DNA of 64,000 bases from Rhodospirillum sp047263945 (GCF_047263945.1 NZ_JBLAVB010000001.1:62001-126000), one strand, 5' to 3'; shown: positions 8,280 to 17,150, numbered from the stretch's first letter. Numbers and translations are program-made. Notes: a model not told the origin generated them from the sequence alone.

Positions 8280-9716
8280 ATGACCGGAGGCATGAAGAAC
8301 AGCGGAAACCGGGCTATGGGGCATCGCTGGACCCTGGCCGCCCTTTTCGGGGCCACGGCTCTGACCTCTCCCATGGGGGCCTGGGCGGCGGAAGACATGG
8401 AGTCTTCCCCTGAAAAGTCCAAGGCGGCTCTGTCCGACACTTACATTCCCATGGCGGGGCCGGATGTCGTGGGGCAACGGACGGCGCCAATCGTCGAGAT
8501 TGGCAATCCGTTTCTGGCAACCGGGCGGCTGAGTGAACCCGTGGAGATCTTCACCGGTGCCGTCTGGACCCCCTCCATCCAGATCTTCGGGTCCTATCGG
8601 GCGGCCATCCAGGGCGTCGACGACGAACGGGCAAAACCCTATGTGGAACTCGTCAATCGCCTGAACCTGTTCGGCAACCTCCAGCTTTCGGGAACCGAGC
8701 GGATCCTGGTGGGCTTCACGCCGCTCAATGACGGCGGCAAATTCACCCGTTACGTCGTCGCTGGCGGTGATGAGGGCTTTCATTCGGAGCATGGCGCCCA
8801 TCTGACAACGGCCTTTGCCGAGTTTCAGGTCGATCAGGTTTTCCCTTTCCTCGATCCCTGGGGCGGCGGTTTCCTGGATTTGAACGTGGCCGCAGGCCGA
8901 CAGCTCATCGAGGCCCAGGATGGCATGTTGGTCAATGACACCATGGATTCCGTGGGCGTCGCCAAGAACAGTATCCAATTGCCGGGCAATATCCACGGGC
9001 GGGTGACTGGCATCATGGCCTGGAATGAGGTCAACCGGGGCAACAATCTGTTGGATGGAGACGCCCTGTTCTATGGGCTGTTCACCAGTTGGGATACCTT
9101 CAAGACCACCTATGACCTGGATTTTGCCTATGTGGACGGTCAGGCGGGCCGGGTGGGCGATAGCATTCATGTGGGGCTGTCCGCAACGCGGCGGTTCGGC
9201 CTGTGGAACGCTGCGGGGCGGATCATGGGCTCAACCGCGCTGGACGGTGATAGCGCCGGGGCCGACGATGGGGTGCTGAGCTACGTGGAGACCTCCACCT
9301 CCTTTCCCGGGGATGAGAATATTTTTTATGCCAATGGCTTCTGGGGGATCGGCTCGTTTACCTCTGCCTCCCGGGCGGACACTGCGGGTGGTCCCCTGGG
9401 GCGGACGGGGATCCTGTTCAATTCGGCTGATCTGGGTGCCTATGGCGCGCCCTTGGACAACCGGGGTCAAAACGTGGTGGGCGGCGCCGTCGGCTATCAG
9501 ATGTTCCTGGGCGGCGTTGATCAGCAACTCACCTTCGAGCTTGGGGGCGTGGCCGATACCGTGGGGGATGACCGGGGCGGTGTGGGGTTTGGTGCGAGCT
9601 ATTCCCGGAAGCTGACCGATCGGGTTGTGTTCCGCGCCGACAGCTATGTGGCCCACAACGAGGATGACCGGGGGACCGGATACGGACTTCGCTCGGAAAT
9701 CCAAGTGATATTTTAA
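8280..9716 (+). CDS. Predicted outer-membrane beta-barrel protein
   Basis: 478 residues. A signal peptide ends near GAWAAEDM. The mature part is rich in alternating aromatic and small residues with many Gly/Asn/Asp turns, and the chain ends in Phe (SEIQVIF), as expected for Bam-inserted barrels. No cysteine-heme motifs. It follows the pentaheme cytochrome by 4 bases, so the two are probably co-translated. That pairing recalls porin-cytochrome conduits of the MtrAB/PioAB kind, but I see no sequence family link to MtrB. A substrate porin is the alternative. ATG 8280 is chosen; ATG 8292 is possible. Confidence 0.68.
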   Translation: MTGGMKNSGNRAMGHRWTLAALFGATALTSPMGAWAAEDMESSPEKSKAALSDTYIPMAGPDVVGQRTAPIVEIGNPFLATGRLSEPVEIFTGAVWTPSIQIFGSYRAAIQGVDDERAKPYVELVNRLNLFGNLQLSGTERILVGFTPLNDGGKFTRYVVAGGDEGFHSEHGAHLTTAFAEFQVDQVFPFLDPWGGGFLDLNVAAGRQLIEAQDGMLVNDTMDSVGVAKNSIQLPGNIHGRVTGIMAWNEVNRGNNLLDGDALFYGLFTSWDTFKTTYDLDFAYVDGQAGRVGDSIHVGLSATRRFGLWNAAGRIMGSTALDGDSAGADDGVLSYVETSTSFPGDENIFYANGFWGIGSFTSASRADTAGGPLGRTGILFNSADLGAYGAPLDNRGQNVVGGAVGYQMFLGGVDQQLTFELGGVADTVGDDRGGVGFGASYSRKLTDRVVFRADSYVAHNEDDRGTGYGLRSEIQVIF

Positions 9717-9734
9717 GTCCAGGTCCCAGGCCCC

Positions 9735-10979
9735 ATGTCCCTCACTCCCACCGAAATCGCTGGCCTTCTTGCTCTGGGGAGCGCCCTTGGTCTCGCCGCC
9801 CGGGCCTGTGCCGTCTGGGTCGGCGCAAGGGCCGAAGACGATCGCCGATTGCGCACTCGTCTGGAGGCCTTCCAGGATCAGGTGGGGGATCTGTTGACCC
9901 GGGCTCGCGCCCTGCGCCGGTCCGAACGGGCAAGGTGGAAGGGCTGGCGGGATCTGGTGATCACTCGGATTGTGGAGGAGGGGCCGGATGTGCGCTCCTT
10001 CCACTTGACGGCCCGGGATGGGCGCCCTTTGGCGCCCTTCGAACCCGGGCAGTTCCTGACGTTCCGCCTCCATGTGGCCGGGGCCGGAAAGCCGTTGATC
10101 CGCTGCTATTCCCTTTCCGGTGATCCCGGGGAACTTGGGGAATACCGGGTGAGTGTGAAGCGGCTTTCGGGGCGGGAGGGGGCACCCGATGGTGTCGGAT
10201 CCTCCCATTTTCATGGCCTGTCCGAGGGGGATATTGTCGAAGCCAAATCGCCTTCGGGTCACTTCTTTCTGGATCGGCGGTCCCGGCGGCCGGTGGTTCT
10301 GGTCGGCGGTGGCATCGGGATTACGCCGGTGTTGTCCATGGCCAAGGCGGTGGTCAGCCGCCCCGATGCGCCGGACTGCTGGCTGTTCGTGGGCAACCGG
10401 GACCGGCGGGGCAAGCTGTTCGCCGATGAACTGAAGTCCTTGAAAGCCGCTGGCGTCCGGGTGGTTCTCTGCCACAGCCGCCCCGAGGCGGATGAACGCC
10501 CGGGCCTGGACCATGACTTGGCCGAACGGGTATCCCTCGACCTGCTGCGCCGTGTGTTGCCCGATGGGCAGCGGCGGTTTCACCTGTGCGGTCCTGCGGC
10601 GATGATGGCCGATCTGGTCGCCGGGTTGGAGGCCTGGGGCGTGGCGGACAGCGATATCCTTTACGAGGCCTTTGGTCCTGCGACGGTCAAGAGGGCCTCT
10701 GCGCAAGCGGGGCCGGGCGACGAGGCTGCAGATGTGGTCTTTGCCAAATCCGGTAAGACCCGTCAATGGACACCGGCTGCCGGAAGCTTGCTCGATCTGG
10801 CCGAGGCTGCGGGGATCGCCCTGGAGGCCGGATGTCGGGCGGGCAATTGTGGGACCTGTGCCATTCCCTTGATCGAGGGGGAGGTATCCTACCTCTCCCC
10901 TCCCGGTGAGCCGCCGGAGGAGGGGACTTGTCTGCCCTGTGTCTGTCTGCCGAAGGGGCGGGTGGTCGTTCAATCCTGA
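9735..10979 (+). CDS. Membrane-anchored FAD/[2Fe-2S] NAD(P)H oxidoreductase
   Basis: 414 residues. An N-terminal hydrophobic segment (IAGLLALGSALGLAARACAVWV) anchors it. An FNR-like FAD domain follows (FEPGQFLTFRL, RCYSLSGDPGE), then an NAD(P)-binding domain (LVGGGIGITPVLSMAKA, HLCGPAAMMADL), then a plant-type [2Fe-2S] domain with CRAGNCGTC and a fourth Cys in TCLPCVCLP. The order is that of NqrF and hybrid-cluster-protein reductases. It lies between the barrel and tetraheme genes, so it probably passes electrons from NAD(P)H to the membrane or heme partners, with the catalytic part in the cytosol (inference). Confidence 0.87.
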   Translation: MSLTPTEIAGLLALGSALGLAARACAVWVGARAEDDRRLRTRLEAFQDQVGDLLTRARALRRSERARWKGWRDLVITRIVEEGPDVRSFHLTARDGRPLAPFEPGQFLTFRLHVAGAGKPLIRCYSLSGDPGELGEYRVSVKRLSGREGAPDGVGSSHFHGLSEGDIVEAKSPSGHFFLDRRSRRPVVLVGGGIGITPVLSMAKAVVSRPDAPDCWLFVGNRDRRGKLFADELKSLKAAGVRVVLCHSRPEADERPGLDHDLAERVSLDLLRRVLPDGQRRFHLCGPAAMMADLVAGLEAWGVADSDILYEAFGPATVKRASAQAGPGDEAADVVFAKSGKTRQWTPAAGSLLDLAEAAGIALEAGCRAGNCGTCAIPLIEGEVSYLSPPGEPPEEGTCLPCVCLPKGRVVVQS

Positions 10980-11057
10980 TCCAGTTCCCTTTTTCTGCTA
11001 TAGTTTTCATCCGTTCAGTCACCATTCGGACGCGACCACCGAGAAGGATCCGCCCCC

Positions 11058-12101
11058 ATGAACGCCGCCCAACACCCCTCTTCCTCGCCCTTTAGAACCC
11101 TGGCCCTCGCGGCCGTGACTCTCGTGGTCGCTGTCCTGGCCCTGGGAGGTGTCCAGGGAAGCCTTGCTGCGCAACCGAAGGATTATGCCAAAGTGGTGGG
11201 TCCGAAGGAATGTGCCGAATGCCATAAGGTGACGACCAAGGCTTGGCAGGCCTCTCATCATTTCGCCACCTTCACGGACATGCCCCGCTCCAAGGAGGGC
11301 CGCGAGATCGCCGAACGCATGGGGATCAAACGGGTGAAGACGGACAGTCTTTGCGTGGATTGCCATTTCACCAGCCAGGAAAAGGCCGGACAGGTGGACA
11401 CCATTGCCGGTATTTCCTGCGAGTCTTGCCACGCCCCGGCTGGCGACTGGCTGAAACGCCATTCGGGATACAGTGGCAAGAAGAAGGGCCAGGAGACGCC
11501 CCAGGAAATCGCCAAGCGCTGGGCCGATGCGGAAGCCGGTGGCATGATCCGCCCCCATATGACCTACAAGCTCGCCAAGAACTGCTATTCCTGCCATATC
11601 ACCCCAAACGAAAAGCTGGTGAACGAGGGCAAGCATAGTCCGGGTAGCCCCTTCGAGCTGGTGTCCTGGTCCCAGGGCGAGGTGCGCCACAAACTGTGGT
11701 ACAATGACGGCAAGGCCAACCTGGAAGCCACCCCGGAACGCAAGCGCATGCTGTTTGTCGTTGGTGCCATGGTTGAGTTGGAGGAGTCCCTGCGTGCCGT
11801 GGGTCAGGCCACAGTGAAGGCCAATTACGCCGTGACCATGGCCAAGCGCGCCCAGATCGCGGCCAAGCGCATGGCCGCCATTGCCCAGGCCGTCAAGACC
11901 CCGGAGACTGCGGCGATCCTTGAGGTGGTCAAAGGCGTGAAGCTGAACCTGAACAATGGGGCAGCTCTGACTGCGGCAGCCGACAAGATTGGCGCTTCGG
12001 CCCGGAAATTCTCCGATGGCTACGACGGGTCGACCCTGGCTGCGGTCGATGGCATGATTCCCGGCTCGGACAAGTACAAGGGCAAGGTCTATCAGCCGTG
12101 A
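11058..12101 (+). CDS. Periplasmic tetraheme cytochrome c, c554-like
   Basis: 347 residues with a signal peptide (ALAAVTLVVAVLALGG). Four heme sites: CAECH (52), CVDCH (99), CESCH (121) and CYSCH (176). Further His residues (QASHHFATF, KHSPG) are candidate distal ligands. The order of motifs agrees with cytochrome c554 of ammonia oxidisers and related proteins, in which tetraheme domains take electrons from hydroxylamine oxidoreductase. No such enzyme is encoded nearby. The C-terminal half is helical and Ala-rich. It follows the reductase gene by 78 bases and precedes the iron-sulfur fusion gene by 34. Confidence 0.86.
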   Translation: MNAAQHPSSSPFRTLALAAVTLVVAVLALGGVQGSLAAQPKDYAKVVGPKECAECHKVTTKAWQASHHFATFTDMPRSKEGREIAERMGIKRVKTDSLCVDCHFTSQEKAGQVDTIAGISCESCHAPAGDWLKRHSGYSGKKKGQETPQEIAKRWADAEAGGMIRPHMTYKLAKNCYSCHITPNEKLVNEGKHSPGSPFELVSWSQGEVRHKLWYNDGKANLEATPERKRMLFVVGAMVELEESLRAVGQATVKANYAVTMAKRAQIAAKRMAAIAQAVKTPETAAILEVVKGVKLNLNNGAALTAAADKIGASARKFSDGYDGSTLAAVDGMIPGSDKYKGKVYQP

Positions 12102-12135
12102 GGCAAGCGTCGGGAGTGAAGGGGAGAGGGTGTCC

Positions 12136-14760
12136 ATGACCCGCAAGGGCGCCGGATGGCCGGATCGGTGGGACCGCCCCTTCGCGGGCGAGCCCCTATC
12201 GGATCGGGATCTGGAAAGAGCCCTGGCCCTGCCCCAATTCGTCTTCACCGATGAGGAGGGGTTCTCCCACCGCATGCCCTTCCGCGAGATCCTGCGCCAT
12301 GATGCCCGGGTGGTGCGCTACCGCCGGGGGGAGGTGGTGACCCTGGCCGGGAGTTACGGAAGCTCCGTTTATTTCATCCTGTCCGGGTCCGTTCGCGTCT
12401 TCGTCGATCGGGATAATGACCCCGCCCTGTCCCAGCGGCGGAAAGTGGTTCGGGGGTCCTGGGGGCGGGCCTTGGCCCGGGTCGGACGGAAGGCCGGTCC
12501 TCCAGAGGTCCACCCGGATCCCAATGAGACGGGTGGAGGCGGCTTGGCCGGGCTCGCCCTGCGGGGCGGCGGGGACGATCGGCGGGTCTTTATCTCAGAC
12601 TTGGACCGGGCGATCGAGACCACGAAGACCGTCACGTTGATGGACGGGCTGATGTTCGGGGAGATTTCTGCCCTCGCCCGGACGCCGCGGACAGCCTCGG
12701 TCATCGCCGATCAGGACTTGGAACTCCTGGAGATGCGGTGGCAGGGGTTGCGGGAGATCCGGCGCCGGGATCCGGTCTTCCGCAGCGTGATCGACGGGGC
12801 CTACCGGGAGCGCTCCCTGCGCAACCATTTGGCCGAAAGCCCCCTGCTTGCTCATTTGGACGCTGAAGCCCTGAAGACACTCAGCGAGCATACGGCCTTC
12901 GAGACCCATGGGGATTTCGAGTGGAGCGCTACCTTTCGCCGCATCCAAGGTCAAGATTACAGTATCGACGCCGAAGAGGCCCGCGATCTGGTGGCCACAG
13001 AACCCCTGATTGCCGAGGAGGGCACCCTGCCGGAGGGGCTTCTGTTGATCCGGCAAGGGTTCGCCCGGGTCAGCCGTGGCTTGGACCAAGGCCATCTGAC
13101 CGTGGATTACGCCACGGCGGGCGATGTGTTCGGGCTGGAGGAACTGGTGGCTCAAGCCCGGACCGGCAAGCCCCAGCCCCTGCGCCATCGCCTGTCAGCA
13201 GTGGGCTATGTGGATATTCTGCGGGTGCCAACGGATCTGGCCCTTAAGCTGATCCTGCCCAACCTGCCGGTCGAGTTCCAACGGCGGGACCGGGGATGGA
13301 ACGGGCAAGAAGAAGAGGGGGGGCCAGTCGGGATTGGCGCCGGGATTGGAACTGGGATTGGCGCCGGGATTGACGATGGGGAGGGACTGATGGGTCTCAA
13401 TCGGACCCAGGCCTTCCTGGACTTTGTCGTGGACAACCGCATCATCAATGGCACCTCGGCCATGTTCATCGATACCGAACGGTGTGTCGGATGCGATGAT
13501 TGTGTGTCCGCCTGTGCCGTCAACCATGACGGGGATCCCCGGTTCATCCGCCACGGACCCGAGCACGGATCCTGGATGGTGGCCAACGCCTGTATGCATT
13601 GCGTGGATCCGGTCTGCCTGATCGGCTGCCCGACGGGCGCCATCAACCGGGAAGACGGCACAGGGGATGTGTTGATTGACGATGGTGCCTGCATCGGGTG
13701 CGGGACCTGCGCCCAGGCCTGTGCCTATGGCAATATCCGCATGGTGGAGGTCCGGAACACCGACGGAACAGTGCGGATGGATGGGGAAACGGGGCAGGTG
13801 GTCAAAAAGGCCACCAAATGCGACCTCTGCGCCGGATCACCGGGAGGCCCCGCCTGTGTTCGGGCTTGTCCCCATGATGCTCTGCAACGGGTCGACATGC
13901 GGGACCGGGCGACGGTTCGGACCCTTGCCGAGCGGTCATCGAGCCGCCGTTGGATGCGCCGGGCCGGAGACTTCGCCTTGGGGGGCGTGCTCTTGGTCGG
14001 TCTGCTGCTGGGGCTCGAGGCCTATGGGGGCGATTTGGGGGATACCCGCTTCGCCAGTGGATGGATCCTGGGGGGAGTGGTGCTGGCCATGGCTGCGTTC
14101 AATATTCGCAAGAAGCTGCCGTCCCTGCCTTTGGGGCGGGCGGCCACCTGGACCCGGATCCATGTTGTCTTAGGTTTGGTGGCTTTGGGGTTGTTCGTCT
14201 ATCATGGCGGCGCGCGCGCGCCTGATGGACTTCTCGAAGTGGGCCTTTGGGTCCTGTTCCTGGGCACTGCGGGTAGCGGTCTGGTTGGTCTGGCCCTGTC
14301 CCGCTTGTTGCCCAAACGGTCGGGGCGGGACAGGGAACGCCTGTTGTTCGACCGTATCCCCCGCTTGCGGGCCGAGCTGGAGACACAGGCAGAAGCCGCC
14401 GTTCTGCGTGCCATTGAAGCCACGGGGTCCGAGGCGATCCGCTCGTTCCACGAGGGCGTTCTGGCGCCCTATTTCGCCGATGTTCGGAACATGGGGGCGC
14501 ATCTTCTAGGGGGAGCGCCCCTGACCGACATGGATCGGCGTCTGGTCGCTCTGGAACGTTATCTGGAAGCCGATGGACGGGAGGCGCTCGCAGAAATTCG
14601 GGAACTTGTGGGGGCAAAGGATAACCTGGATCGGCAATATGCCCGTCAGGCCGTCACCCGTGGGTGGCTGTTTCTGCATGTTCCCTTGACCTTGGCCACG
14701 GTGATCGCTGCGCTTGCCCATTTGGTGGTCATCCAAGCCTTTTCGCCCTGGGGACTTTGA
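12136..14760 (+). CDS. cNMP-domain / four-[4Fe-4S] / membrane fusion protein
   Basis: 874 residues, a rare fusion. Two cyclic-nucleotide-binding-like domains cover about 45-210 and 230-400; the first has VVTLAGSYGSSVYFILSGSV and GLMFGEISALARTPRTASV. A Gly/Ile-rich linker (GIGAGIGTGIGAGI) follows. Residues 450-580 carry 16 Cys in four clusters (CVGCDDCVSAC, CMHCVDPVCLIGC, CIGCGTCAQAC, and CDLC with a later CVRAC), as in HybA/DmsB-type electron-transfer subunits. The C-terminal 260 residues have about four to six hydrophobic segments with His residues (RIHVVLGLV, VYHGG, FLHVPLTL), possibly a b-type cytochrome or ferric-reductase-like membrane domain. There is no HTH domain, so it is not a Crp-type transcription factor. 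ATG 12136 is chosen over GTG 12130. Confidence 0.85.
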   Translation: MTRKGAGWPDRWDRPFAGEPLSDRDLERALALPQFVFTDEEGFSHRMPFREILRHDARVVRYRRGEVVTLAGSYGSSVYFILSGSVRVFVDRDNDPALSQRRKVVRGSWGRALARVGRKAGPPEVHPDPNETGGGGLAGLALRGGGDDRRVFISDLDRAIETTKTVTLMDGLMFGEISALARTPRTASVIADQDLELLEMRWQGLREIRRRDPVFRSVIDGAYRERSLRNHLAESPLLAHLDAEALKTLSEHTAFETHGDFEWSATFRRIQGQDYSIDAEEARDLVATEPLIAEEGTLPEGLLLIRQGFARVSRGLDQGHLTVDYATAGDVFGLEELVAQARTGKPQPLRHRLSAVGYVDILRVPTDLALKLILPNLPVEFQRRDRGWNGQEEEGGPVGIGAGIGTGIGAGIDDGEGLMGLNRTQAFLDFVVDNRIINGTSAMFIDTERCVGCDDCVSACAVNHDGDPRFIRHGPEHGSWMVANACMHCVDPVCLIGCPTGAINREDGTGDVLIDDGACIGCGTCAQACAYGNIRMVEVRNTDGTVRMDGETGQVVKKATKCDLCAGSPGGPACVRACPHDALQRVDMRDRATVRTLAERSSSRRWMRRAGDFALGGVLLVGLLLGLEAYGGDLGDTRFASGWILGGVVLAMAAFNIRKKLPSLPLGRAATWTRIHVVLGLVALGLFVYHGGARAPDGLLEVGLWVLFLGTAGSGLVGLALSRLLPKRSGRDRERLLFDRIPRLRAELETQAEAAVLRAIEATGSEAIRSFHEGVLAPYFADVRNMGAHLLGGAPLTDMDRRLVALERYLEADGREALAEIRELVGAKDNLDRQYARQAVTRGWLFLHVPLTLATVIAALAHLVVIQAFSPWGL

Positions 14761-14762
14761 CC

Positions 14763-17105
14763 GTGGGGACATCTCCGCACACCCACACCAAGTTGCAGCT
14801 CGTGGATCCCCGGTCCAGTGGCTATGACCGAACCAACCGGGATTGGATCTGCGGGCGCGCCCGTCTGGGGAAACCCTGTGCGGCCGGGCCAGATATCTCG
14901 GGTCGCTGCGGTCTCCAGGCCGATGAGGGGGGTGGGGCCGGGGCCGGGGATCCTCCCTGTCGGCCGCGCCGCTCCTGGCGCTCCCGGCGCGGTTTGGTTT
15001 CCCTTTGGGTTGGATTGTTGGTCCTCGGGCTCGTGGCCCTGGGGCTGGGTGGCCATTGGGTGGAGGAGGTCGCGAGCCCCGGCCCCGTTTCCCCCCACCA
15101 TGCCGCTGTTGCCGATTGCGCCGATTGCCATGACGCGCCGCTGGACGGGGGGGCCTTGCCCCTGATCTCTGCGGCCCTGGGGCTGAAGGGGAACGAGGGA
15201 CCAGCGGATGAGGGAAAATGTCTGGTTTGTCACGCTGTCGGGGATCATCCCATGGCTCCCCATGGCTACGGCCCTGACATTCTGGAGGCCAAGCTGTACG
15301 CTGCGATCAGTCGGGCCAGGGCCGTCCATCCATCCCTGGCAAAGGGGGCGGAAAAGGATGGGGGGGAAGACCACCTGGTGTGTTCCACCTGCCATCGGGA
15401 GCATGGGGGCGACGCAAATCTGGTGAGAAAGGCCGCCGCGCAAACCTGCCAGTCCTGCCATGCCTGGGGTGAGATCGCTTTTCCAGGGGCGCATCCCCCG
15501 TTCCAATCCTATCCAGCCAAGCGGCGGACGACTATTTTCTACGATCATGAGTCTCACAAGAAGCAGTACTTCCCGGATAATCCGACCTTCGCCCGGAATG
15601 ACTGCAAGGATTGTCACCTTTTGGCCGACGACGGAGGCCGCATGGTCAACAGGTCCTTGACCACCATGTGCCTGGATTGCCACGGGCGGGAAACGGAGGC
15701 CCCCGTTATGGGGCCGTCGGGGGTGGTCTTCCTTAATCCGCCCGGGTTCGATCTGGACACTTTGGCGGACAAGGGGCTGGGGGTGGGCCAATGGCCGGTC
15801 TTCGCTGAGGCTCCGCCCTCGGCTTTGACACGCATGATGCTGACGGGAGATCCGGACACGGCGGCGGCCCTGGATCGGTTGGACGGAAAGCCGCTGATGG
15901 ATTTGACAGATGCGCCGCCCGAGGTTCTGAAGGATGTCCAGACCCTGGCCTGGGGCGTGAAGGATCTGCTCGTGTCCCTGCGGGATCAGGGGCCAAAGGC
16001 CGTCCTTACGCCCCGGCTGGAACGGGTGTTGGGTCGGGCGCCTACGGAAGAGGAGGTCAAAGCTCTGGCGGGCGGTTTGCCCCGGGATGTGCTGGCCCAG
16101 GCGATCGCCCATTGGTTTCCCGCTCTGGACGCAGAGGTGGCCGCCCACGACAAAGGTGAATTGGTTCCAACCGTGCCTTTGATGGACGGTAAACCCATGG
16201 TGCCAGTGGATGTTGCGCCCCCCGTTTCTCCGGCTGAGACAGCGACGGAAGACGGGGGGAGCATCCTGGGGGAGAAGTCTTCGATCCTGGGAGATGAGGG
16301 GATCCTGGGAGATGAGGGGATCCTGGGAGGTGAGGGAGGTTCCATCCTTGGCGAGGAGAGCTCCATCTTGGGGGATACGGGGTCTGGTGGGGATACCGGT
16401 TCGATCCTGGGAGACGAGGGATCCATTCTCGGGGGAGAAGACGGCGGGCTCTTAGGCGCCGATGCATCCATGCCAAGCTTGGAAGACTTGACGTCTCAAC
16501 CAGAACCCGAGGGGGAGGCCGGTGGGGACGGAGAGCCCCAGAATCACACCAAGGAACTGGCCGCGGCGGATTGGGCCAACCTTGGTGGATGGTTCGACGA
16601 GGATTTCGCCATCCTGTACCGACCGGCAGAGGTGATCGACGATACGATTCATAAATGGATTGACCTGTCGGGGGCACCGGGCTTTACCCATGGGCGATCA
16701 TCTCCTTTCCAGGAGCTTGCCGCCCCTGGCGCAGTCAGCGCCTGCGGGAAATGCCACGGGTTCACGGGGACGCCGGAAACGGGGCTCGCCCTGGAATGGG
16801 TGCCGCACATGCCCGCCCAAGGGGCGACGGTCTTCCGCCATGCGCCCCATGTGACAGCCCCCCAGGTTGACGGGTGTCGAAGCTGCCATGTGATGGGTGA
16901 GAACTCGGCGGCTCTTCAGGCGTCGTTTAAACAGAACAACCCCCTGGATTTCCGGTCTAACTTTACGCCCATGACCGTCAAACAATGCGCCACTTGCCAC
17001 ACATCGGAGAAGAGCGCACTTGGGGCCTGTTCCACCTGCCACCGATACCATCCGGGGGGCGTGGCGCCAGCCTTCCCCGAAGGGAGACATGCGGACCTGG
17101 ATTAG
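14763..17105 (+). CDS. Membrane-anchored decaheme c-type cytochrome
   Basis: About 780 residues from GTG 14763, just after the stop of the fusion gene. A short Cys-containing cytosolic segment (WICGRARLGKPCAAGPD) precedes one transmembrane helix (GLVSLWVGLLVLGLVALGLG). Ten CXXCH sites follow in two groups: six between residues 119 and 307 (CADCH, CLVCH, CSTCH, CQSCH, CKDCH, CLDCH) and four between 661 and 760 (CGKCH, CRSCH, CATCH, CSTCH). Between the groups are a helical region and an acidic repeat linker (ILGDEG units, about 499-572). Additional in-frame codons reach back to 14664, but they overlap coding sequence. It probably receives electrons from the preceding membrane iron-sulfur protein and delivers them to periplasmic cytochromes. 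Confidence 0.85.
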   Translation: MGTSPHTHTKLQLVDPRSSGYDRTNRDWICGRARLGKPCAAGPDISGRCGLQADEGGGAGAGDPPCRPRRSWRSRRGLVSLWVGLLVLGLVALGLGGHWVEEVASPGPVSPHHAAVADCADCHDAPLDGGALPLISAALGLKGNEGPADEGKCLVCHAVGDHPMAPHGYGPDILEAKLYAAISRARAVHPSLAKGAEKDGGEDHLVCSTCHREHGGDANLVRKAAAQTCQSCHAWGEIAFPGAHPPFQSYPAKRRTTIFYDHESHKKQYFPDNPTFARNDCKDCHLLADDGGRMVNRSLTTMCLDCHGRETEAPVMGPSGVVFLNPPGFDLDTLADKGLGVGQWPVFAEAPPSALTRMMLTGDPDTAAALDRLDGKPLMDLTDAPPEVLKDVQTLAWGVKDLLVSLRDQGPKAVLTPRLERVLGRAPTEEEVKALAGGLPRDVLAQAIAHWFPALDAEVAAHDKGELVPTVPLMDGKPMVPVDVAPPVSPAETATEDGGSILGEKSSILGDEGILGDEGILGGEGGSILGEESSILGDTGSGGDTGSILGDEGSILGGEDGGLLGADASMPSLEDLTSQPEPEGEAGGDGEPQNHTKELAAADWANLGGWFDEDFAILYRPAEVIDDTIHKWIDLSGAPGFTHGRSSPFQELAAPGAVSACGKCHGFTGTPETGLALEWVPHMPAQGATVFRHAPHVTAPQVDGCRSCHVMGENSAALQASFKQNNPLDFRSNFTPMTVKQCATCHTSEKSALGACSTCHRYHPGGVAPAFPEGRHADLD
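16283..16336 (+). repeat. Three tandem 18-bp units within the decaheme gene
   Basis: Units at 16283-16300, 16301-16318 and 16319-16336 read GATCCTGGGAGATGAGGG with one change in the third. They encode ILGDEG hexapeptides, and further degenerate copies (SILGE, SILGD) continue to about 16440. In frame, so the repeat changes linker length without frameshift. Confidence 0.85.
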
Positions 17106-17150
17106 AGCATTTTGCGCATAAAAATACGATTTGTCTGATTCGCAACAGCG

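Noticed and set aside
6500..8440. 646-codon minus-strand frame opposite the pentaheme cytochrome
   Set aside because: The plus strand has a signal peptide and five CXXCH sites; the minus frame matches no family and has shadow composition.
9231..10973. 580-codon minus-strand frame opposite the barrel and reductase genes
   Set aside because: It spans two well-supported plus-strand genes and has no recognisable domain.
11058..12101. Part of an ammonia-oxidation (hao-cycA) system
   Set aside because: The cytochrome is c554-like, but no hydroxylamine oxidoreductase or quinone-reducing cM552 gene is adjacent.
12136..13300. Crp/Fnr transcription factor
   Set aside because: The cNMP-like domains are not followed by a helix-turn-helix but by iron-sulfur clusters and membrane segments.
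13321..13390. GGCGCCGGGATTGG-type repeats as a frameshift hotspot or sequencing error
   Set aside because: The repeats are in frame and encode a Gly/Ile linker between complete domains, and the frame stays open on both sides.
16257..16440. Possible CRISPR array or minisatellite of foreign origin
   Set aside because: The units are contiguous, in frame, without spacers, and encode an acidic linker in the decaheme cytochrome.
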